Below, piece after piece: positions 10,401-17,708 of a stretch of 64,000 nucleotides of DNA. The first letter of the stretch is position 1, and every line of letters begins with the position of its first letter. The DNA comes from Candidatus Poribacteria bacterium (lineage in GTDB: Bacteria > Poribacteria > WGA-4E > WGA-3G), in NCBI GenBank assembly GCA_026702755.1, contig JAPPBX010000082.1:112656-176655 (forward strand). The letters are read 5' to 3'. The position numbers and the translations under genes were made by a program. Under the pieces are notes generated by a model. It did not search any database, was not told where the DNA came from, and saw only the letters and a program-made list of their open reading frames with translations.

Positions 10401-10544
10401 AAGTTCTTGTGCGATGTGAAAATCACCGATTTTCCGCCACGCCAACGCGTGAACCCCTTTTTGATATTTCTTGACCAAGGGACTGAATGCTTCCTGGTTC
10501 CCTTGTAATACTTGCTGAATGAGTTGCGCATCGCTCTGTTGCAT
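7467..10544 (-). CDS. ECF sigma factor fused through a membrane helix to an Asp-box beta-propeller
   Basis: 1025 residues. Sigma region 2 spans about 18-90 (DAFLKAYRQL, GWLYVIVARECLDWLRKN) and region 4 about 128-180 (PESERTVMTLHYLGE, then helix-turn-helix SEFLGVSQNTVKSRL). A linker and one hydrophobic helix follow at 222-242 (APLAISAASA, VLIFLMMGVG), then a Pro/Gly-rich spacer. From about residue 318 to the end is a propeller with at least seven Asp-box turns of S/T-x-D-x-G-x-x-W, including STDLGDSW, SSDAGETW, TTDGGKTW, SFDDGESW and SFDEGDTW, as in sialidase, sortilin and YCF48 propellers. If the helix spans the membrane, the sigma part is cytoplasmic and the propeller faces outside. AGGAGG precedes ATG, and an ECF promoter lies 39 bases upstream. 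Release by proteolysis is a guess. Confidence 0.9.
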   Translation of the reverse strand: MQQSDAQLIQQVLQGNQEAFSPLVKKYQKGVHALAWRKIGDFHIAQELTQDAFLKAYRQLRTLKDPNAFSGWLYVIVARECLDWLRKNRIPMESLDTADSNEVDKVSYSQYVAEKQEAEADETRREVVKELLKKLPESERTVMTLHYLGEMTIKAISEFLGVSQNTVKSRLSRARNRLRKEDDVIQQNLGSFQLPDSLADNIMQEVSRIAPVPPAVSKPVAPLAISAASAVLIFLMMGVGTQYLSRFQKPYNLSATSEPTVELIEAVFVVDSPAKPAVRSQAGSSAIPGKSPGAGQKPDESLFATLPVDMREVSTPKPQWTQTKGPEGGVVNDLFMASNGDVYAKAGADLYRLTDDRSAWISANTNMSINGSWQMMEHEDTLYVVSDTEVLASADRGSTWNSLGTRPEGQLIGTIITDETLGAQANITMYLGLVDGVFRSVDAGKSWTSLTDENLTDRKIRAITAIENTVFVGTDNGLYRHSSEGWEQLPVGEVENILALASAEHRLYVAVGEEIENKKLSISVLMSESNTDLSLYRSTDLGDSWQAIDFPKKTASDSEENAGFTFATGAGTRPVDDNSEMEKTASVKMVAAQERLLVVDGVESYYSSDAGETWISLGLGDAAIGSPATRVLAAATGGDSTAVISDANTFYKSSSPLGIQRTTDGGKTWHPFNTGLVRAGVDKLVYANNMLYAKTWGKLVGSFDDGESWTPVLGGPEILTSMMKFNDVPYVKGVNGGSPQLYRVSAEDNGLVPVPGMPILGAIDLEELIFETFKNALWEPGQDELQENIEEGKRLKPEDFDMDMLSTVANETVEEGLVKLFRAYLGSFAVSGSTYYMEYDQQLLRWKAGMTEWFNTGLADAGESIHSIADIQDQGSLDFKIAVSGKNVYVGKRDGHLLQSFDEGDTWNDVTTDLPFSVTHFKVIVFAGPTLYAATDKGVTYSSDGTHWHMATDAEGTPLVIEKMAVDGTTVYGATQQQIYQLKENSSRWEQVTPEVPSEISSLAIDGNTLYVGTTDRGVLRFTLN

Positions 10545-10582
10545 TGCACGCCTCCTGCTGAATTATCACGTCTGTTGATTGA

Positions 10583-10613
10583 AGTGACGTAACTTAGATT
10601 TCAAAAGGTTGCA
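10583..10613 (-). promoter_or_regulatory. ECF-type promoter of the sigma-propeller gene
   Basis: Minus-strand TGCAACC (10613-10607), 17-base spacer, CGTCACT (10589-10583). The start codon of the sigma gene is 39 bases downstream of the -10 element. The spacer TTTTGAAATCTAAGTTA is identical in the copies at 10983 and 13515. This suggests positive autoregulation by the sigma factor it drives. Confidence 0.75.
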
Positions 10614-10802
10614 TTATTTCTGAAAAGGCAAAAAATTGATCTCTGAAGGGAACGTTTCAAAAGACGCTTCCCAAGGTGTATTGTCTACACGATGCGCTGG
10701 CAGTTCAGAATTCGTTCCTATTTCAACGCTGCCGAAAGCAAGATAACCAATGCCGAAGAATAATAAAAAGACCAGGAATAGATTAATCATTAGAAAGCGC
10801 AT
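10614..10802 (-). pseudogene. Truncated N-terminal copy of the TlpA-type thioredoxin gene
   Basis: A 62-codon open frame with a good ribosome binding site (GGAG). It begins MRFLMINLFLVFLLFFGIGYLAF and continues to TPWEASFETF, matching the start of the thioredoxin gene at 13749-15137 (MRFVMINLFLVCMFLFGIGYLAF, then ASWEAHFETF). The similarity then ends abruptly and the frame closes inside the ECF promoter of the sigma gene (stop at 10614-10616). It therefore encodes only the signal anchor and a few residues. Two promoter copies (10880 and 10983) lie in front of it. It is best read as the debris of a duplicated thioredoxin gene, although a short membrane peptide could still be made. Confidence 0.7.
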
Positions 10803-10879
10803 GGTTTTCTCCTTTAAAGTGAAAGTTCGGTTCCGTTTGTGATCAACAATTTACCTGAAATTTAACATCCATTGATTGT

Positions 10880-10910
10880 AGTGACGTAACTTAGGTTTCA
10901 AAAGGTTGCA
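10880..10910 (-). promoter_or_regulatory. ECF-type promoter, proximal copy before the thioredoxin remnant
   Basis: Minus-strand TGCAACC (10910-10904), 17 bases, CGTCACT (10886-10880), 78 bases upstream of the remnant at 10802. Its spacer differs from that of the 10983 copy by one base. Confidence 0.72.
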
Positions 10911-10982
10911 TTATTTTAAAAAAGTTGGAGAATCAACCGCTTGTGTAAACATTTCTCCGTAATCATTACATCCATTGATTGT

Positions 10983-11013
10983 AGTGACGTAACTTAGATT
11001 TCAAAAGGTTGCA
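10983..11013 (-). promoter_or_regulatory. ECF-type promoter, distal tandem copy
   Basis: Minus-strand TGCAACC (11013-11007), 17 bases, CGTCACT (10989-10983). It lies exactly 103 bases from the previous copy, and the shared sequence extends past the -10 element (acatccattgattgta), so a whole upstream region was duplicated in tandem. Confidence 0.72.
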
Positions 11014-11815
11014 TTATTTTAAAAGCCGTCAGCAATCAGATTATCATGTAGGTTGGGTTGAACGGCATTGAAAGGGCGGATGTTGGTGTTCCAAACACCC
11101 CCAAATCCAAGAGGCTGCCCTATACACTCAAGAACATAGTGAAACCCAACTTCATACTCTCAGAGTCGTGGCACTTGACAACAAAAGCGTTGGGTTTCAC
11201 TCGGTCTCTGGTTGCAACCGCACCATAGGTGTCAATTTAGGGATATTTCGTTGTATTTTATAGGAATGTCCCTACAAATGCCGCCCCTACGGGGCTTGGG
11301 TTTTTTGGTTTTAACGCTGCTACACAGATGTCGTCCCTACGGGACTAAAGAGGGGTTCTGGCGTGTCAAAGTTTATGGCTAAAATCCGGCGCAGTTGGAA
11401 ACAGCACCATAAGTGTCAATTTTAGAAAAAACAACCGTCGCAGTCCCAATCTGGTAGGTTCGGTTTCCTAACCGAACCGAGTTTTACACAAAAACCTCTT
11501 GAATCCCGTAGGGATGGTATCTGTGTAGAAAAACGCGACCTCACAGACCTAAGCCCCGTAGGGGCGGCATTTGGAGAGAGACTGTTGCAAAATCCTCGAA
11601 AAGTCCTTAAATTGACACCTATGGCGCAGTTGGGAAACCGAACCTACCGGACCTGGTGCTCAAGCAGTTGTTTTTTCTAAAATTGACACTTATGGTGCAA
11701 TTTGCAACCGTACTGGATCTTAAGTAGAAACTGCGTATTCCCTAATCCCCTTCTTCAGTCCTGTAAGAATGCAATGTTTATAGCATATTTATGGAACCCA
11801 TGTATGGTTAAAATA
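11014..11815. repeat. Gene-free stretch holding a nested inverted-repeat element
   Basis: No gene is seen in these 800 bases. A 32-base arm at 11404-11435 is repeated perfectly, inverted, at 11667-11698. A related 20-base arm at 11220-11239 recurs inverted with one mismatch at 11608-11627. All four arms share the core caccata[ag]gtgtcaattt. Between the arms are GC-rich inverted pieces (gcccctacggggc at about 11282 and gccccgtaggggc at about 11552) and a small palindrome ggttcggtttcctaaccgaacc at about 11458-11480. The stretch looks like two inverted copies of a repeat inserted around each other. Confidence 0.65.
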
Positions 11816-11844
11816 AAATAGGGGTGGTAAAACCACCCCTATTT
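11816..11844 (-). terminator. Rho-independent terminator after the PD40 gene
   Basis: A 12-bp perfect stem, AAATAGGGGTGG-taaaa-CCACCCCTATTT, begins 14 bases past the minus-strand stop at 11858 and is followed on that strand by TATTTTA. A T-rich run on the other side (aacatttttt) means it could also stop plus-strand transcripts. Confidence 0.85.
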
Positions 11845-11857
11845 AACATTTTTTAAA

Positions 11858-12916
11858 TTACTGCGTAAGTCCTAAGTTCTTTGAAGCCTTGATGGCTCCC
11901 CACGTCACAGCCCTCTTATCTAACGGTTGCACTGGCAGTGAATCACCACCAACCCAACGTGGCGAAATAGGCAGACTATCCGGCAAAATAACTAAACGCC
12001 GAACTTGCTGCGACGCAAGCGAATAGATGTAGAGACCATTATTACCAAAACCTATATCCGCAGAAAAGACAAGATAGTCGCCATTCGGAGACCAATCTAC
12101 TTGAAAGAACTGCCGCAAGCCGCGATTGGCTACTTCCAGCAGGTTTATCCCATTAGCATTCACAACAAATATACCTTCATGAAGGTGAGTGACCACTGGT
12201 TGGTGATTCCTCCCATCAACATCCGCAACAAATACACCTTCATGAACCGGTGTGTAGGCAATCTTTCTACCGTCCGGGGAGAAACTATAGAACGGGTAAC
12301 GGCTTACGAAACCCGCACGTTCAGGGAATAGCGAGTGTTTCTTAGGTTTCTCTCGTCCACTGACATTCGACGCCCAGATCTCCTGAGGCTTGTCCATTGA
12401 AGCGAGATTGTAGAACACCGATTGCGCATCTGGTGCCCAGACAAAACCTATTGGATTCTTACCAATGGGGTGTGGTAACTTTCGTTTCCGTCGTCCATCC
12501 GGCGAAATTAGAAAGATTTCTGTGTCCACATCGCGTCCGCCTCTTATCTTTTGCTGACTGCCAGCATACACAATCCAACGTCCATCCGGAGACCAAGAAA
12601 TATCCACGTAGGAATGGACTTGTAATATGATGGAACGAATTTTCTTACCCGTGCGAAGGTCTCGGATATGAAGAACATTACGGCGGTCAGGGTCGCTGTC
12701 TACCGCTGCCAAAAAGCGACCATCCGGCGAAGGTGTCGAAATACCCTCTTCCGCAATGCGCGTAGGTGTAGGGACTGTATCATTGGGACGTATCATGTAG
12801 GTGGTACTACGATAGGTGTAAACAATCACACCTTCTGCCCAGCAGAGCAGATTTGGGCAAATCCCCAATAGAAGAATTATTACCGAAAACAGAAAAGTCA
12901 AGCGATGCGTTTTCAT
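11858..12916 (-). CDS. Exported PD40/TolB-like propeller protein with shared C-terminal tail
   Basis: 352 residues with a signal peptide (LTFLFSVIILLLGICPNLLCWAEG) and then repeated PD40 blades: SPDGRFLAAV, SWSPDGRWIVYAGS, SPDGRRKR, WAPDAQSVFYNL, SFSPDGRKIAYTP and DWSPNGDYLVFSA. Such propellers bind peptides or sugars outside the cytoplasm; no enzyme domain is attached. A near-duplicate blade (HEGVFVADVDGRNHQPVV, then HEGIFVVNANGINLLEV) shows recent internal duplication. The C-terminus VQPLDKRAVTWGAIK fits the tail motif shared with the LamG-like gene at 1207 and the triplet at 41.9-44.9 kb. A strong terminator follows. Confidence 0.82.
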   Translation of the reverse strand: MKTHRLTFLFSVIILLLGICPNLLCWAEGVIVYTYRSTTYMIRPNDTVPTPTRIAEEGISTPSPDGRFLAAVDSDPDRRNVLHIRDLRTGKKIRSIILQVHSYVDISWSPDGRWIVYAGSQQKIRGGRDVDTEIFLISPDGRRKRKLPHPIGKNPIGFVWAPDAQSVFYNLASMDKPQEIWASNVSGREKPKKHSLFPERAGFVSRYPFYSFSPDGRKIAYTPVHEGVFVADVDGRNHQPVVTHLHEGIFVVNANGINLLEVANRGLRQFFQVDWSPNGDYLVFSADIGFGNNGLYIYSLASQQVRRLVILPDSLPISPRWVGGDSLPVQPLDKRAVTWGAIKASKNLGLTQ

Positions 12917-13014
12917 TAGGAACCTCTCATTTCAAAAATAGCTGCACTAAGAGTCAAGGTTAAGGTGCGTTAGGATTTACGCGAGTTTCTGTTAAATCTT
13001 AAGGTCCGCCCACT

Positions 13015-13041
13015 GCTGGCGAGGTTTTAAACCTCGCCAGC
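13015..13041. repeat. Interspersed palindrome, family A (long form)
   Basis: A 27-base palindrome, GCTGGCGAGGTTT/TAAACCTCGCCAGC, between the PD40 and STAS genes. It is flanked by outer inverted pieces (ggatttacgcgag at about 12973 and ctgcgtaagttc at about 13050), the same arrangement as the copy at 43920-43946. The whole unit spans roughly 100 bases. Confidence 0.75.
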
Positions 13042-13092
13042 AAAGAGGACTGCGTAAGTTCAGATTTATTAAATTCAAGTCAAATTTGGGTT

Positions 13093-13434
13093 TTAATCGG
13101 ATAGCCCTGAAACTGCAGCAGTCTCGCTGTCAAAACGTTCAAAGAGACTCACGAGTCGGCTCATAACAATCAGATTATTGATCTGTTTGCTGATATTGAT
13201 GACACCGACGCGACCTTTCTTTCGTGCGACAGCGGCACGTGCTCCCATGAGCACACCAAGTCCTGTACTGTCAACCCGCTTGACGTGCTCCAAATTGATG
13301 AGGATACGGGGTGTCTCAGAAGTCTCTATCTGCGACGAGATTGCTTCCCATAATTCTGATGTTGAGGGTCCGATTATTTTTCCGTTCGGTTCCAAAATCG
13401 TGATCCCATTTTGCTGGCGAATTTTAGTCGTCAT
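13093..13434 (-). CDS. STAS-domain anti-sigma factor antagonist
   Basis: A 113-residue single STAS domain of the SpoIIAA/RsbV kind. The phosphorylatable serine loop is present (RVDSTGLGVLMGARAAVARKKG), along with the opening strand NGITILEPNGKIIG. Such proteins bind an anti-sigma kinase and free a sigma factor when dephosphorylated. No kinase or phosphatase partner is in the window. An ECF-type promoter 81 bases upstream (13515-13545) ties it to the sigma-propeller genes, so it may act in the same regulon; that link is inferred. Confidence 0.88.
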   Translation of the reverse strand: MTTKIRQQNGITILEPNGKIIGPSTSELWEAISSQIETSETPRILINLEHVKRVDSTGLGVLMGARAAVARKKGRVGVINISKQINNLIVMSRLVSLFERFDSETAAVSGLSD

Positions 13435-13514
13435 GATTTACTCCTTTTTTAAAGTGAAAGTTTCGTTTGATTTACAAGGAACAATTTAGTTGAAATTTAA
13501 CATCCATTGATTAG

Positions 13515-13545
13515 AGTGACGTAACTTAGATTTCAAAAGGTTGCA
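13515..13545 (-). promoter_or_regulatory. ECF-type promoter of the STAS gene
   Basis: Minus-strand TGCAACC (13545-13539), 17 bases, CGTCACT (13521-13515). Its spacer is identical to that of the sigma-propeller promoter. The rest of the 314-base gap up to 13748 holds this promoter and the hairpin at 13689 but no gene. Confidence 0.75.
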
Positions 13546-13688
13546 TTATTTTCAAAAAGGTGGGAATTAATCTCTGGTTGGTCGAAAAAAGGTGAGAAGA
13601 ATCTGTGAATCCAGACTTATTTTTTAGAACTGATAGAGAATCGACTGCTGCAGGTCTTTGGGTCCAGGAATTTTTTCAGATCAAATTT

Positions 13689-13725
13689 ATAGGGAAACCG
13701 AAGTACAAGACTCCAGTTTCCCTAT
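13689..13725 (-). terminator. Hairpin downstream of the thioredoxin gene
   Basis: A 10-bp perfect stem (ATAGGGAAAC/GTTTCCCTAT) with a 17-base loop, 24 bases past the stop at 13749. On the minus strand it is followed by AAATTTGAT, a weak T tract, so it may end transcription or only stabilise the 3' end. Confidence 0.55.
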
Positions 13726-13748
13726 GTTCTGTATGACAGTTACTCAGC

Positions 13749-15137
13749 CTATTTCGCTAAATTTTTCTTCACTAACTCGGCAACAGCTGTCTCAAGTGCG
13801 TTTCCACGGAGTTGAACCTTGCGAACGATTCCATCTCCATCAATCAGGAAGGTAGCTGGAATCCCTATAACGTTATACATCTTGGCGACAGTGCCGTTAT
13901 CCAAAAACTGGGGCCAGGTAATATCCTGCTCTTCAATATACGAATCAAGGACTGCCTGTCCCTGATCTAAGCTGATACCGATAATCTCAAATTTCTGGTC
14001 TTTGTATTTATCGTAAACCTTTTTGAGATGTGGCATTTCTGCCTTACAAGGAACGCACCATGTTGCCCAGAAATCAAGTAGCACAACCTGTCCGCGGAAT
14101 TTCTTCAGCGAGAGTTCTTGACCCTTTAGGTCTACCGCTTGGAAACCCATTGCGGGTTTGCCGATTTTTTCGCTATGGGAGACCCTCGGAGCATTTGAAG
14201 TATCCTGCTTTTCACTTTTCTTATCCGCTGATTTCATGCTAAACGGGATTTTGGTGTCACCCTTTCCATCGCGTTCGTACATTTTTGCAACCAACTTCAA
14301 TTGCTCTAAATTATCCGTTATCTCCTTAATTTCATCAGCATACTTTTCCGGATCCATATCGGTTCGCATCTGTTTCATCATTTCCATAAAATGGGTGATA
14401 TCCGAAACCGTTGCTCCCCCTTCACTCCCCATACGAAAGAAAAGTTCTACCCATTCTTTTGCAAGGGGATGACCCTTGTAGGCTATTGCGGCACCAGTTT
14501 CAAGCTCCTTGCGTGCAGCGTCTGGATCGGTGGCGAGCAGCTCGTAAAATTTCTCCATGTGCTGACTGAGAATTTGTGCTTCCTTCTCAGCGTCAGACAA
14601 TTCCGCTTCAGATCCAGAAGTGCTCTCTTGTGCGTCGGAAGTTGTCCCGTCAGCCACCAGCGGTTTAGCACCAGCAGCTTCGATGTGTTCAGCAAATCCC
14701 GTATAATGTTCAAGCGCATCTCGGTGGTGTTGTATCTCCTTGGCATACTTTTCTGGGTCCACAGCAGTTAGCATTTCGAGTCCGAGTTCATATACACGTA
14801 TAAGATCCGGAATTATTTCCCATGGGTTCTCGATTTTATCTTGTCCCGTTTCGTCTAGACTGATTCGGTGAAAGACTTGGTAGCAGTGTTCTACCCACTC
14901 TTCGGTAAGTGAGTGTTTGTTGAACAGTTCCTTAGCAACGCGATCAAGTTCGACGCGTGCGGCTTCAGGATCTGTCTTGAGGAGTTTATAAAATGTTTCA
15001 AAATGTGCCTCCCAAGATGCACCGTTTTCATCGTGACCGTGTGATTCAGCGTCAGTTCCAGTATCGCTGAAAGCGAGATAACCGATGCCGAATAGGAACA
15101 TACAGACCAGGAATAGGTTGATCATTACAAAACGCAT
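13749..15137 (-). CDS. Membrane-anchored TlpA/ResA-type thioredoxin with duplicated helical region
   Basis: 462 residues. An N-terminal anchor (MINLFLVCMFLFGIGYLAF) is followed by two related helical repeats. Repeat one has HFETFYKLLKTDPEAARVEL and a later EEWVEHCYQVFHRI. Repeat two has HMEKFYELLATDPDAARKEL and a later KEWVELFFRMG. The C-terminal domain (about 325-462) is a periplasmic thioredoxin of the TlpA class with active site WCVPC, the preceding VVLLDFWAT and the cis-proline loop GIPATFLID. It probably reduces disulfides outside the cytoplasm, for example in cytochrome c maturation; the helical repeats may bind the partner. Its promoter (15221-15251) belongs to the ECF set. A truncated paralogue lies at 10614-10802. 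Confidence 0.88.
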   Translation of the reverse strand: MRFVMINLFLVCMFLFGIGYLAFSDTGTDAESHGHDENGASWEAHFETFYKLLKTDPEAARVELDRVAKELFNKHSLTEEWVEHCYQVFHRISLDETGQDKIENPWEIIPDLIRVYELGLEMLTAVDPEKYAKEIQHHRDALEHYTGFAEHIEAAGAKPLVADGTTSDAQESTSGSEAELSDAEKEAQILSQHMEKFYELLATDPDAARKELETGAAIAYKGHPLAKEWVELFFRMGSEGGATVSDITHFMEMMKQMRTDMDPEKYADEIKEITDNLEQLKLVAKMYERDGKGDTKIPFSMKSADKKSEKQDTSNAPRVSHSEKIGKPAMGFQAVDLKGQELSLKKFRGQVVLLDFWATWCVPCKAEMPHLKKVYDKYKDQKFEIIGISLDQGQAVLDSYIEEQDITWPQFLDNGTVAKMYNVIGIPATFLIDGDGIVRKVQLRGNALETAVAELVKKNLAK

Positions 15138-15220
15138 TTTTTTCTCCTTTAAAATAGAGCCTACGTTAAATTCGCAAGCGGTAATTTGCTAAAATTTTGA
15201 ATCCGTTGACTTAATTTATA

Positions 15221-15251
15221 AGTGACACATTTCAGCGGTCAAAAGGTTGCA
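15221..15251 (-). promoter_or_regulatory. ECF-type promoter of the thioredoxin gene
   Basis: Minus-strand TGCAACC (15251-15245), 17-base spacer, TGTCACT (15227-15221). The spacer sequence differs from the other copies although both boxes and the spacing are kept, which argues that the boxes are selected rather than merely duplicated. Confidence 0.7.
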
Positions 15252-15428
15252 TTATTTTCAAAAATAGGATTGAGATCAGAAGTTTGTCGTAAAAATAGAG
15301 GGTATAATTGCAATTTTCTTTTATACTTCTTGAAATATGTGTTATAATTTGTATACACACTTTTGGCATAGGTCAAAACTTGCTATACAAAAGTTGGAAC
15401 CACGACATGCTCAATTGGGAGGCATAGC

Positions 15429-16247
15429 ATGGAACACCATATAACAGATGAACAGTGGGAACATTTTTCGGAAAACGGCTACGTGCGCATTGGACAAGTC
15501 GCAACGGATACCGAACTCGAAAAACTGCAGCAGCAGATGGATGACATCATGCTCGGCAAAGCCCCGTTGGATTATGACCAAATCATGATGCAACTTGACC
15601 GGGAACCCGGCAAAAACTCGCCTGGACCGCAATCTAAAGGGCATAAAGGGGCAACGTTGTTGTACCGGAAAATCCAGAACCTCGAACTCGATCCGATTTT
15701 TTTAGAGTATCTCCAGAAACCGATTTTTGAAGAGGTCTGCACGAAAATCTACGGAGATGGGACTCCCGTCGCCTGCTTCCGGGCAATGTTTATGAATAAA
15801 CCTGCGCATGAAGGCACTCAGCTCACGTGGCATCAAGACAGGTGGAGGGATCTCGACCGCGACCCACAGATTACGATTTATACGGCTTTGGATCCAGCAA
15901 TGATTGAGAACGGCTGTGTACATATCATTCCGAAGTCCCATAGTAGGCTCATCAACCCTGAAAACGGCTCTGGTTTTCTAACGCAGGAACACATTGATGA
16001 CATCGTCGCGAAGGCTACACCGCTACCGATGGAATTGAAAGCAGGAGAAGTGGTACTCCTCCATAATTGGATGCTGCACAGTTCCGGTACGAACGACACG
16101 GATATTCCACGGCGTGCGTTCAGTGTCTGCTATATGCATGGCGAGACGCAGTCGCATCATGGGCATAACTTTACGCGAGTTTTCGGCGATGGTGCAATCA
16201 GCGTCGATGATTTATCGAAATCTACGTTTGAAAGCCCAATCGTTTAG
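15429..16247 (+). CDS. Phytanoyl-CoA dioxygenase (PhyH) family protein
   Basis: 272 residues with the Fe(II)/2-oxoglutarate oxygenase layout: first iron ligands in TWHQDRW (H-x-D), the strand ENGCVHIIPKSHS, and the distal histidine in LLHNWMLHSSGTN followed by the Arg-containing PRRAFSVCYMHG. Such enzymes hydroxylate small molecules; the substrate cannot be inferred, and PhyH genes are often numerous in Poribacteria. GGGAGG six bases before the ATG supports the start. The intergenic region to the left carries the divergent ECF promoter and a TATAAT at 15343-15348 that might serve this gene. Confidence 0.88.
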   Translation: MEHHITDEQWEHFSENGYVRIGQVATDTELEKLQQQMDDIMLGKAPLDYDQIMMQLDREPGKNSPGPQSKGHKGATLLYRKIQNLELDPIFLEYLQKPIFEEVCTKIYGDGTPVACFRAMFMNKPAHEGTQLTWHQDRWRDLDRDPQITIYTALDPAMIENGCVHIIPKSHSRLINPENGSGFLTQEHIDDIVAKATPLPMELKAGEVVLLHNWMLHSSGTNDTDIPRRAFSVCYMHGETQSHHGHNFTRVFGDGAISVDDLSKSTFESPIV

Positions 16248-16261
16248 GTTTCGGAGCAGCC

Positions 16262-16372
16262 AGCAATCAGCAATCGGCAATCAGTAAAGCGTTCCTCGTT
16301 AATCGACAACCTCTTCTACTGATCGCTGAAAGGATTTTGAAAAAATCCGCCCTGACTGCTGACAACTACTAA
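16262..16372. repeat. MITE-like inverted repeat, family B
   Basis: About 110 bases starting with cagcaatcagcaatcggc and ending near ctgctgacaactact, with core cctcttctactgatcgctg. It belongs to the family at 7357-7468. It sits between the dioxygenase and the oxidoreductase and holds no gene. Confidence 0.5.
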
Positions 16373-16386
16373 ACAAGGAGAAAAAT

Positions 16387-17391
16387 ATGGCGAAAATTCG
16401 ACTTGCCATGATTGGGTGTGGCGGAAACTCCTCAGGTCACGCCAGACGCATGAATGAAAATCCCGACGTGCAAATCGTCGGAACGTGTGATGTGAATACT
16501 GACATCGCCAGCGGTTATATTGATCGGAACCTGTCTGACCTCAGTCCACGCCCGGGTGCGTATGATGACATCGGTGCGATGCTGAAAGAAACCTCACCGG
16601 ATGCTGTGGTGATCTCTACACCGCACACACTCCATTTTGAACAGGGCATGCAAGCACTCGAAGCAGGTTGCCATGTTCTGATGGAGAAACCGATGGTCAC
16701 GTCTTCCAAAGATGCGTATACCATAGCAGAGAAGGTTGAAGAGACTGGGCTGACCCTTACGATCGGCTACAATACGCCTTGCACGCCCAACTTCTATTAT
16801 ACCAGAGAAATCATCCGCAGTGGGGAATTCGGCAAGCTGGAATTAGTGATCGGTTATATTACGCAAGGCTGGAAAGGTGGTACAACGGGAACATGGCGAC
16901 AAAATCCGAAACTCTCCGGTGGTGGACAAGCGTACGATAGTGGCGCGCACCTCTTGAACAGTCTCTGCTGGGCAGTCGAGTCGAAAGTCGCTGAAGTCTA
17001 TGCCTATACGGATAACCAGGACCGGGATGTCGACATCAATTCCTCGATTAACGTTAAGTTTGAAAACGGTGTGCTCGCTGCAATGGCAGTAAGTGGCAAT
17101 TGCCCAAGCCCGGGTGGTACACACATGGCGTTAGTCTTTGAGAACGGCAGAATTGAGGTAGACGGCTGGGGTGGTGGTTGGATTCGCGTCTGGAAAGGTG
17201 GAGAAGCGTTAGACCCACCTCCGATTTCAGACGATATGTCCGCCGGTAGCCCTGATGACAACTTCATTGATACGCTTTTAGGCAGAGCGGAACCGCGGAC
17301 AAGTCCAATGAACGGGATTATTCAATCCGAATTGATGGATCTCATCTACGAATCCGCGGAGACAGGTGTCCCGGCACGTCCAGAACGCTAA
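16387..17391 (+). CDS. Gfo/Idh/MocA family oxidoreductase
   Basis: 334 residues. An N-terminal Rossmann fold with GCGGNSSGHARRM binds NAD(P); the EKP motif (HVLMEKPMV) at about residue 100 and the C-terminal beta-sheet domain are those of the family. AAGGAG precedes the ATG. The substrate is probably a sugar, sugar acid or cyclitol, but nothing in the sequence narrows it. It follows the PhyH gene on the same strand after a 139-base gap filled by a repeat. Confidence 0.9.
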   Translation: MAKIRLAMIGCGGNSSGHARRMNENPDVQIVGTCDVNTDIASGYIDRNLSDLSPRPGAYDDIGAMLKETSPDAVVISTPHTLHFEQGMQALEAGCHVLMEKPMVTSSKDAYTIAEKVEETGLTLTIGYNTPCTPNFYYTREIIRSGEFGKLELVIGYITQGWKGGTTGTWRQNPKLSGGGQAYDSGAHLLNSLCWAVESKVAEVYAYTDNQDRDVDINSSINVKFENGVLAAMAVSGNCPSPGGTHMALVFENGRIEVDGWGGGWIRVWKGGEALDPPPISDDMSAGSPDDNFIDTLLGRAEPRTSPMNGIIQSELMDLIYESAETGVPARPER

Positions 17392-17450
17392 AACTACAAG
17401 CGCGGTTTTTCAGCCGCGCTCACCACATTCAATTAAAAGGAGGAATTAAA

Positions 17451-17708
17451 ATGGAGTTTACTGTTAATTTAACAACAGAACAGATCATTGATTTTATCCA
17501 GCAGATTCCACCTGAAGAGAAAATTGCGGTACTCACCACGCTTGCAGAACAGGCACACGCTGAACATGCCGAACAGATAAAGTATGGCGAAGCAAAGGTA
17601 CGTAAAATATGCGCAGCGCGAGGATTAGATTGGAACGCGATGACTGAAGATGAACGAATAGATTTTATTGACGATCTCGTTCATGAGGACAGGGAATGCA
17701 ACCAATAG
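17451..17708 (+). CDS. Putative antitoxin partner of the PIN protein
   Basis: 85 acidic, mostly helical residues (PEEKIAVLTTLAEQAHAEHA, then TEDERIDFIDDLVHED) with AGGAGG before the ATG. It overlaps the following PIN-domain gene by 13 bases, the arrangement of type II toxin-antitoxin pairs. I do not recognise the family, and no DNA-binding ribbon or AbrB domain is obvious. The antitoxin role rests on position. Confidence 0.65.
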   Translation: MEFTVNLTTEQIIDFIQQIPPEEKIAVLTTLAEQAHAEHAEQIKYGEAKVRKICAARGLDWNAMTEDERIDFIDDLVHEDRECNQ

